A DNA stretch of 64,000 nucleotides from an uncultured Erwinia sp. (GTDB lineage Bacteria; Pseudomonadota; Gammaproteobacteria; Enterobacterales; Enterobacteriaceae): positions 1-64,000 of the forward strand of contig CALYQW010000007.1 of assembly GCA_945290265.1 (NCBI GenBank). Direction: 5' to 3'. Positions 57,927 to 64,000 of the stretch are shown here, piece by piece. The notes below the pieces were generated by a model, which worked only from the letters and a program-made list of their open reading frames with translations, was not told where the DNA came from and ran no database searches. Every line of letters begins with the position of its first letter. Within the stretch, counting starts at the first letter, position 1. The translations under genes were made by a program, and so were the position numbers.

Positions 57927-59918
57927 TTACAGCAGGCTTTTCGCCTTAGCAACCACGTTTTTCACGGTAAAGCCAAACTCTTCAAACAGCTTCTCAGCCG
58001 GCGCAGACTCACCAAAGGTGGTCATGCCAACGATAGCGCCGTTCAAACCGGTATATTTATACCAGTAGTCGGCAATGCCGGCTTCAACCGCCACGCGCGC
58101 GCTCACGGCTTTTGGCAGTACCGCTTCACGGTAAGCCGCGTCCTGTTTATCGAAGGCATCGGTTGATGGCATGGACACCACCCGCACTTTGTAGCCTTCT
58201 GCCGTCAGCTGCTGGTATGCCTCAACCGCCAGCTCAACTTCAGAGCCGGTGGCAATCAGGATCAGCTGTGGCGTACCCGCGCAGTCTTTCAGGATGTAAC
58301 CACCGCGCTTCACATCAGCCAGCTGTTGTGCGCTACGCTCCTGCTGTGCCAGATTCTGGCGTGAGAGGATCAGCGCAGTCGGGCCATCATGACGCTCAAT
58401 GGCGTACTGCCAGGCAATCGCGGTTTCAACCTGGTCACACGGACGCCAGGTGCTCATATTTGGCGTCACGCGCAGGCTGGCCATCTGCTCAACCGGCTGA
58501 TGGGTTGGACCATCTTCACCCAGACCAATCGAATCATGGGTGTACACCATGATCTGACGGATCTTCATCAGTGCCGCCATACGCGCAGCGTTACGGGCAT
58601 ATTCAACAAACATCAGGAAGGTGGCGGTGTAAGGCACAAAGCCGCCGTGCAGGGTGATGCCGTTAGCAATGGCAGTCATCCCGAATTCACGTACCCCGTA
58701 GTGGATATAGTTACCCGCCGGGTTTTCGTTGATCGGCTGTGAGCCGGACCACATGGTCAGGTTACTTGGTGCCAGGTCAGCGGAACCGCCGAGGTATTCC
58801 GGCAGCAGCTTACCAAAAGCTTCGATCGTATTCTGAGACGCTTTACGGCTGGCGATTTTGGCCGGATTAGCCTGCAGCTGTTCAATGAACTTCTGCGATT
58901 CTGCCTGCCAGTTGGCTGGCAGATCGTTTTTCACCCGGCGGCTGAATTCCTGCGCCAGTTGCGGGAACGCCTGCGCGTAGGCAGCAAACTTTGCGTCCCA
59001 CGCCGCTTCTTTGGCTTTACCGGCCTGCTTCGCATCCCACTGAGCATAAATATCCTGCGGGATTTCAAATGGCGGATAGTTCCAGCCCAGCTGCTTACGG
59101 GTCAGCGCAATCTCGTCATCGCCCAGCGGTGCGCCGTGCGAATCGTGCGTACCGGCTTTGTTCGGAGAACCAAAGCCAATAACGGTTTTACACATCAGCA
59201 GCGATGGCTTATCCGTCACCGCTTTAGCTTCCGCCGTCGCTTTAGCAATTGCATTCGCATCGTGACCGTCGATACCGCGGATCACATGCCAGCCGTAGGC
59301 TTCAAAGCGTTTTGCCGTATCGTCGGTAAACCAGCCATCAATGTGGCCGTCGATAGAGATGCCGTTGTCATCATAGAAGGCAATCAGTTTGCCCAGACCC
59401 AGGATTCCCGCCAGTGAACACACTTCGTGGGAAATCCCCTCCATCATACAGCCATCGCCCATAAACACATAAGTGTTATGGTTAACAATCTCATGACCAG
59501 GACGGTTAAATTGTGCCGCCAGAGTGCGTTCTGCAATCGCCAGCCCTACCGCATTGGCAATCCCCTGCCCCAGTGGGCCAGTGGTGGTTTCAACGCCAAC
59601 GGTGTAACCATATTCCGGGTGGCCCGGCGTTTTGGAGTGCAGCTGACGGAAATTCGCCAGCTCAGCGATCGGCAGATCGTAACCGGTGAGGTGCAGCAGG
59701 CTGTAAATCAGCATTGAGCCGTGGCCGTTGGACAGCACAAAGCGGTCACGGTCTGCCCACTGTGGATTGGTTGGATTGTGATTCAGAAAGTCACGCCACA
59801 GAACTTCGGCAATATCAGCCATACCCATCGGGGCGCCGGGATGTCCGGATTTGGCCTTTTGCACGGCGTCCATACTTAATGCACGAATAGCGTTGGCAAG
59901 CTCTTTACGTGAAGACAT
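57927..59918 (-). CDS. tktA: Transketolase TktA
   Basis: TktA moves two-carbon units between sugar phosphates using thiamine diphosphate and Mg2+. The 663-residue length equals E. coli TktA. Motifs: [12 protein letters not shown], the ThDP/Mg motif ([10 protein letters not shown] ... [12 protein letters not shown]), and the transketolase signature [12 protein letters not shown]. The ATG at 59918 has GGAG six bases upstream; an in-frame TTG two codons earlier is the alternative. Confidence 0.97.
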   Translation of the reverse strand: MSSRKELANAIRALSMDAVQKAKSGHPGAPMGMADIAEVLWRDFLNHNPTNPQWADRDRFVLSNGHGSMLIYSLLHLTGYDLPIAELANFRQLHSKTPGHPEYGYTVGVETTTGPLGQGIANAVGLAIAERTLAAQFNRPGHEIVNHNTYVFMGDGCMMEGISHEVCSLAGILGLGKLIAFYDDNGISIDGHIDGWFTDDTAKRFEAYGWHVIRGIDGHDANAIAKATAEAKAVTDKPSLLMCKTVIGFGSPNKAGTHDSHGAPLGDDEIALTRKQLGWNYPPFEIPQDIYAQWDAKQAGKAKEAAWDAKFAAYAQAFPQLAQEFSRRVKNDLPANWQAESQKFIEQLQANPAKIASRKASQNTIEAFGKLLPEYLGGSADLAPSNLTMWSGSQPINENPAGNYIHYGVREFGMTAIANGITLHGGFVPYTATFLMFVEYARNAARMAALMKIRQIMVYTHDSIGLGEDGPTHQPVEQMASLRVTPNMSTWRPCDQVETAIAWQYAIERHDGPTALILSRQNLAQQERSAQQLADVKRGGYILKDCAGTPQLILIATGSEVELAVEAYQQLTAEGYKVRVVSMPSTDAFDKQDAAYREAVLPKAVSARVAVEAGIADYWYKYTGLNGAIVGMTTFGESAPAEKLFEEFGFTVKNVVAKAKSLL

Positions 59919-60010
59919 GTTCAACTCCAGGTCGGGTTTATCGCTTCGCCTTCCTTAACCTTTTGTAATAAATGATTTATCAGGCAAAACCTTAGGAAAG
60001 TCGCCGATCA

Positions 60011-60039
60011 ATGTACATAAACCGGGGTCACATGTACAT
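60011..60039. promoter_or_regulatory. Paired ATGTACAT palindromes upstream of tktA
   Basis: Two perfect 8-bp palindromes, ATGTACAT, start 21 bp apart (two helical turns), 93-121 bp before the tktA start. The spacing suggests two dimers binding on one face of the helix. I do not recognise the regulator. Confidence 0.45.
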
Positions 60040-60066
60040 GGCACGGCGGGTAAAAATAGTGGCATA

Positions 60067-60099
60067 AAGGGCGGTTTTCCCGGCAAACGGGTCCGCCCT
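60067..60099 (-). terminator. Terminator after speB
   Basis: On the minus strand: AGGGCGG, then an inner CCCG/CGGG hairpin, then CCGCCCT and a short T-poor tail, 14 bp after the speB stop. Confidence 0.65.
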
Positions 60100-60112
60100 G
60101 ATCACTTACGCA

Positions 60113-61033
60113 TCAGCCTTTGTTAACTGCCTGAACATGCAGCATATCCAGCGCCAGAGACGCCGCCGCCAGTGCGGTGATATCGGACTGATCGTAACCC
60201 GGGGCCACTTCCACCAGATCCATACCAACAATATTCAGCCCCTGCAGGCCGCGCACCAGCTTGCTGGCTTTATCGGTGGTCAGACCACCAATCACCGGGG
60301 TACCGGTGCCCGGCGCGTGTGCCGGATCGAGGCAGTCAATATCAAAGGTCAGGTAAACCGGCATATCACCGACAATCTGCTTCACCTGCGCCAGGATGTC
60401 ATCCACGCTGCGATCGTTAACCTGTGCCGCATCCAGCACGTTAAAGCCGAGCGATTTATCAAATTCGGTACGAATACCGATCTGCACCGAACGCTGCGGA
60501 TCGATCAGCCCTTCCTGCGGCGCATGGTGGAACATGGTGCCGTGGTCAAAGGTCGGGCCGTTGGAATAGGTGTCGGTATGGGCATCAAAATGGACCAGCG
60601 CCATTTTGCCAAAGGTTTTGGCGTGGGCGCGCAGCAGCGGCAGGCTGATGTAGTGGTCGCCGCCAAAGGTCAGCATCCGCTTACCGCTGGCCAGCAGACT
60701 CTCGGCATGGGCCTGCAGGCGGGTGCTGAGATCCTGAGAATCGCCAAATGCGTACACCAGATCGCCACAGTCCACCACGTTCAGGCGCTGACGCAGATCG
60801 AAATCCCACGGCCAGCGGCAGCCTTCCCACGCCAGATTAGTGGAGATCTGACGGATCGCCCCCGGCCCCAGGCGGCTGCCCGGACGTCCCGATGTTGCGG
60901 CATCAAAAGGCACGCCGGTAATCACCCACTCGGCATCGCTGTCGCAGGGTTTGAAATTAAGCGGAAAGCGCATAAAGCCGAAAGCGTTGGAAACCAGCGA
61001 GTTGTCATACTCATGGTTTAAGGTATTGTACAT
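60113..61033 (-). CDS. speB: Agmatinase SpeB
   Basis: SpeB hydrolyses agmatine to putrescine and urea, following SpeA in the arginine route to polyamines. The 306-residue ureohydrolase has the three Mn2+-binding motifs: [20 protein letters not shown] and [18 protein letters not shown] six bases upstream supports the ATG. It is downstream of the YidB-like gene, which ends with its own terminator. Confidence 0.96.
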   Translation of the reverse strand: MYNTLNHEYDNSLVSNAFGFMRFPLNFKPCDSDAEWVITGVPFDAATSGRPGSRLGPGAIRQISTNLAWEGCRWPWDFDLRQRLNVVDCGDLVYAFGDSQDLSTRLQAHAESLLASGKRMLTFGGDHYISLPLLRAHAKTFGKMALVHFDAHTDTYSNGPTFDHGTMFHHAPQEGLIDPQRSVQIGIRTEFDKSLGFNVLDAAQVNDRSVDDILAQVKQIVGDMPVYLTFDIDCLDPAHAPGTGTPVIGGLTTDKASKLVRGLQGLNIVGMDLVEVAPGYDQSDITALAAASLALDMLHVQAVNKG

Positions 61034-61090
61034 AGCAGATCCTCAACAGACAGAAAGCGCGTTGCCGGCGCTGGTGTGCCTGATAATAAT

Positions 61091-61130
61091 AAAAAAATCC
61101 CTTCCCGTCATATCCGACGTGGAAGGGATT
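61091..61130 (-). terminator. Rho-independent terminator between the YidB-like gene and speB
   Basis: On the minus strand: AATCCCTTCC, a loop, GGAAGGGATT, then seven T. Strong; it implies that speB has its own promoter or depends on read-through. Confidence 0.88.
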
Positions 61131-61175
61131 AGCCTGTGATTTTAGAGCGCTGTGACGCTGGTGAATATCGGCAGC

Positions 61176-61634
61176 TTATTTTTTGCCAAATAAGCCGTCA
61201 ACCATCTTCGCCAGATCCTCAGTACCGCCATTACTGACGTGGTTCTCCACGCCCGGCTCCAGCTGGCCTTGCGGCGATGCGCGGTCAATAAACTGCGGCA
61301 GAAACTCCTTCAGTTTTGCCAGCGCATCGTCCTGACTGGTGCCCAGATGATCGGCCAGCGACTGCAGATCAGTGTTGCTAAATGCCGACTGCAGCTGGTT
61401 GGCGTCTACCGGATGATTATCCCCTTTACCCAGCCAGCTCCCGGCCAGGTCGCCCAAACCACCCTGCTGCAGTTTCGCCAGAACCGCCTGGAAACCGCCC
61501 TGAGACTGCACCCATTGCAGGATCGCCATGACTGCCAGTGCCCCCACTTTACCGCCCAAAGGGGAACGCCCTTCACCAGACTGCTGCGAATTACCCCCCA
61601 GGGTATTTTTAATTAACTCATCAAACAGACCCAT
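61176..61634 (-). CDS. YidB/DUF937 family protein
   Basis: This 152-residue protein resembles E. coli YidB: start MGLFDELIKNTLGG, a Gly-rich stretch, one hydrophobic segment (VGALAVMAILQWV) and a C-terminal helical part (SAFSNTDLQSLADHLG, FLPQFIDRASPQGQL). Function is unknown. GGGAG fixes the ATG at 61634. Its place between speA and speB differs from E. coli, where yidB is elsewhere. Confidence 0.85.
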   Translation of the reverse strand: MGLFDELIKNTLGGNSQQSGEGRSPLGGKVGALAVMAILQWVQSQGGFQAVLAKLQQGGLGDLAGSWLGKGDNHPVDANQLQSAFSNTDLQSLADHLGTSQDDALAKLKEFLPQFIDRASPQGQLEPGVENHVSNGGTEDLAKMVDGLFGKK

Positions 61635-61726
61635 AACCACTCCCATTACTTGCTGCGGAAAAATACAGGATTGCGGTTTCCAATCCCGCCGCCGTTCATT
61701 ACCGGCTATATCCTGTTGAGGTAAAA

Positions 61727-63703
61727 TTACTCATCTTCCAGATAAGTGTAGCCGTATAACCCGCTCTCGAACTCTTTAATGAACTGCGCGCGCAGCTCTT
61801 CATCCAGTCCGGTCTGCTTAATCTGATTACGGAAGTGGGTCAGCAGCTCTTCCGGGTTCAGCTGCACGTACTCCAGCATGTCCGCCACCGTATCGCCTTC
61901 ATCAGAGAGCTGCACATTAACCCGGCCATCGGCATAAGCAAACACATCCACTGCTTCGGTATCACCGAACAGGTTATGCATATTGCCGAGGATCTCCTGA
62001 TACGCACCCACCATAAAGAAGCCGAGCATCGGTGGATTTTCCATATCGTACTGCGGCATCGGCATGGTGGTAGCAATGCCGTCACCATCAATATAATGGT
62101 CGATGGTGCCATCAGAATCACATGTGATATCAAGCAGAACGGCGCGGCGCTCCGGCACTTTATCCAGACCTTCCAGAGGCAATACCGGGAACAGCTGATC
62201 GATTCCCCAGGCATCCGGCATCGACTGGAACAGTGAGAAGTTGACGTAGATCTTATCCGCCATACGCTCCTGCAGTTCATCAATAATCGGCCGGTGGGCG
62301 CGGTTACTGGGGTCAAGATGCTGCTGAATATAGTGACATATCCCTAAATAAAGCTGCTCTGCCCAGGCACGTTGGGTCAGATCATAGGAGCCGTGCGCAT
62401 AACCGGTATGGATATCATGCAGATCCATCTGGCTGTCGTGCAGCCATTCGCGCAGCGAACGGCCGCTGTTAGACCTGTGCATCTCCTGCCAGGTTTCCCA
62501 CATACTGATTATCGGGCGTGGCGCGTCAATCGATGGCGGCTGCGGCGTGCTGAACTCATTGCGCTCGACGCCAATAATATTAGAGACCAGTACGGTATGG
62601 TGCGCCGTTACCGCGCGCCCGGATTCGGTGATCACCGTTGGATGCGGCAGGTTATGCTCTTTACAGGCATCGCCAATCGCCCAGATGACGTTGTTGGCGT
62701 ATTCGTTCAGGCCATAGTTTACCGAGCAGTCGCTTTGGGAACGGGTGCCTTCATAGTCAACCCCCAGACCACCGCCAACGTCGAAGCACTGGATATTGAC
62801 CCCCAGCTTCGCCAGCTCGACGTAGAAACGCGCCGACTCACGCACGCCGGTAGCAATATCGCGGATATTCGCCATCTGCGAACCGAGGTGGAAGTGCAGC
62901 AGCTGCAGGCTTTCGATACGCCCCGCGTTACGCATAATTTCCACCAGATTCAGCACCTGAGAAGCCGACAGACCGAACTTGGATTTTTCACCGCCGCTGG
63001 CCTGCCACTTGCCTGAGCCCTGAGAGGCCAGGCGCGCACGGATCCCCAAACGCGGCACCACATTCAGACGCTCTGCTTCTTCCAGCACCAGGCTGACTTC
63101 GGTCATTTTTTCCAGCACCAGGTAGACCTTGTGCCCCATCTTCTCGCCGATCAGCGCCAGACGGATATATTCGCGGTCTTTGTAGCCGTTACAGACAATC
63201 ACTGAGCGGGTCATGCCGGCATGGGCCAGCACTGCCATCAGTTCGGCTTTCGAGCCGGCTTCCAGCCCGAGCGGCTCACCGGAGTTGATCAGCGATTCAA
63301 TCACGCGCTTATGCTGGTTAACCTTGATCGGATACACCAGGAAGTAGTCACCGCGATAGCCGTATGACTCACGCGCACGTTTGAACGCGGCGTTGATGGA
63401 GCGCAGACGGTGCTGCAAAATTTGCGGGAAGCAGAACAAAGCTGGCAGACGCTGGCCGTTAGCTTCGCGCTCTTTCACCAGTTTCGCCAGGTCCACCCGC
63501 GCCTGCGGCACATCGGGATCGGGGCAGACGCTGATATGGCCCAGTTCATTGACGTCGTAATAGTTATTGCCCCACCAGGCAATATTGTAGGTACGCAGCA
63601 TTCTACTGGCATCCTGGCTGTTAACGGCCACTTCCTGCATGGAACGCAGTACACCCTGTTCGCCTGCTGACGAACCCTTAATTGATTTCATGTCGTCAGA
63701 CAT
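61727..63703 (-). CDS. speA: Biosynthetic arginine decarboxylase SpeA
   Basis: SpeA makes agmatine from arginine with PLP and Mg2+. It is 658 aa, the E. coli length. PLP Lys127 lies in [11 protein letters not shown]; further fold-III motifs are [20 protein letters not shown] and ITCDSDG. The C-terminal [10 protein letters not shown] is as in E. coli. The start at 63703 has GAGG six bases before; a start nine codons upstream is also in frame but lacks family similarity. Confidence 0.97.
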   Translation of the reverse strand: MSDDMKSIKGSSAGEQGVLRSMQEVAVNSQDASRMLRTYNIAWWGNNYYDVNELGHISVCPDPDVPQARVDLAKLVKEREANGQRLPALFCFPQILQHRLRSINAAFKRARESYGYRGDYFLVYPIKVNQHKRVIESLINSGEPLGLEAGSKAELMAVLAHAGMTRSVIVCNGYKDREYIRLALIGEKMGHKVYLVLEKMTEVSLVLEEAERLNVVPRLGIRARLASQGSGKWQASGGEKSKFGLSASQVLNLVEIMRNAGRIESLQLLHFHLGSQMANIRDIATGVRESARFYVELAKLGVNIQCFDVGGGLGVDYEGTRSQSDCSVNYGLNEYANNVIWAIGDACKEHNLPHPTVITESGRAVTAHHTVLVSNIIGVERNEFSTPQPPSIDAPRPIISMWETWQEMHRSNSGRSLREWLHDSQMDLHDIHTGYAHGSYDLTQRAWAEQLYLGICHYIQQHLDPSNRAHRPIIDELQERMADKIYVNFSLFQSMPDAWGIDQLFPVLPLEGLDKVPERRAVLLDITCDSDGTIDHYIDGDGIATTMPMPQYDMENPPMLGFFMVGAYQEILGNMHNLFGDTEAVDVFAYADGRVNVQLSDEGDTVADMLEYVQLNPEELLTHFRNQIKQTGLDEELRAQFIKEFESGLYGYTYLEDE

Positions 63704-64000
63704 CGCAAACCTCAATATGTTGTGAAGCAAAACGGTTAACTTCTGCTGCGGGCAAAGCCGACAGCAGCAACGCTCTGCACGGCAGCACCCTCAGCCTGGC
63801 AGGCTGGCGCAGCGTGAAAATAAGCTGATGAAGTATAGCACTGTAAAACACGTCAAAAACCCCACGTACCCGGTCAGACAAAACTGATAGCGAAAGTTCA
63901 GTCACCCTGAACAACAACACTGGCGCACTGTCATCGTGTTCGGCACATTTTTAGGATTGGCAGAAAGTTAACTGGCTGGCTGGAAAAGGAACACGCCGGA
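63704..64000 (-). other. speA leader and upstream region (window edge)
   Basis: No recognised gene lies here. A minus-strand frame from a GTG at 63920 ends at 63696, overlapping the speA start by 8 bp; no ribosome-binding site precedes its GTG. E. coli has a small gene, yqgB, in the speA leader, but similarity here is too weak to claim. Confidence 0.3.

Noticed and set aside
1..64000. tRNA or rRNA genes
   Set aside because: I found no cloverleaf with conserved TTCGA arms and no rRNA-like stretch; the only RNA genes I can support are the OmrA/B-type sRNA and 6S RNA.

Overview
The window is a chromosomal segment of an enterobacterium. From lysA rightwards its gene order largely follows the Escherichia coli lysA-speA region: lysA/lysR, lysS-prfB-recJ-dsbC-xerD, fldB, ygfX-sdhE, ygfZ, trhA, gcvPHT, ubiI-ubiH-pepP-ygfB, zapA-ssrS-fau, serA, rpiA, argP, yggE, argO, mscS, fbaA-pgk-epd, tktA, speB, speA. 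Several E. coli neighbours are absent (araE, bglA, yggG) and others are added (a four-gene RND pump operon, a PBP3 paralogue, a YidB-like gene between speA and speB). This suggests the Erwinia/Pantoea group. That placement is inference from synteny and protein resemblance; no database search was possible.

Layout. Positions 1-3551: tail of a structured repeat, then the lplT-aas lysophospholipid salvage pair. 3690-12548: mdtABC-like RND pump with its own OprM-type outer-membrane lipoprotein. 12849-17496: PBP3 paralogue, an OmrA/OmrB-type sRNA, a Fic-fold protein lacking the catalytic His, and galR. 17497-20207: second structured repeat, lysA and lysR. 20208-23499: an accessory insert with a GntP permease, a DenD-like dehydrogenase and a decayed DeoR regulator, flanked by a duplicated lysR/MFS junction. 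23500-37359: an MFS gene and housekeeping genes, interrupted by a decayed toxin-antitoxin-like locus (32058-33015) and a third structured repeat (34969-35219). 37393-63703: glycine cleavage, ubiquinone hydroxylases, 6S RNA, serine biosynthesis, glycolysis/pentose-phosphate and polyamine genes, all conventional.

The most unusual signal is a repeat of about 250 bp at 34969-35219 and 17595-17845 (opposite strands), with a truncated third copy at 1-125. Both complete copies have exactly a 243-bp period between GTTGACCT boundary motifs. They contain a series of potential hairpins whose arms change sequence while keeping their pairing. All three copies lie at the 3' ends of genes. Other points of interest are the Fic-like protein with Gln in place of the catalytic His, an orphan zinc-ribbon/ribbon-helix-helix protein beside a broken toxin-like gene with its operator still intact, and the duplicated lysR/MFS junction around the accessory insert.
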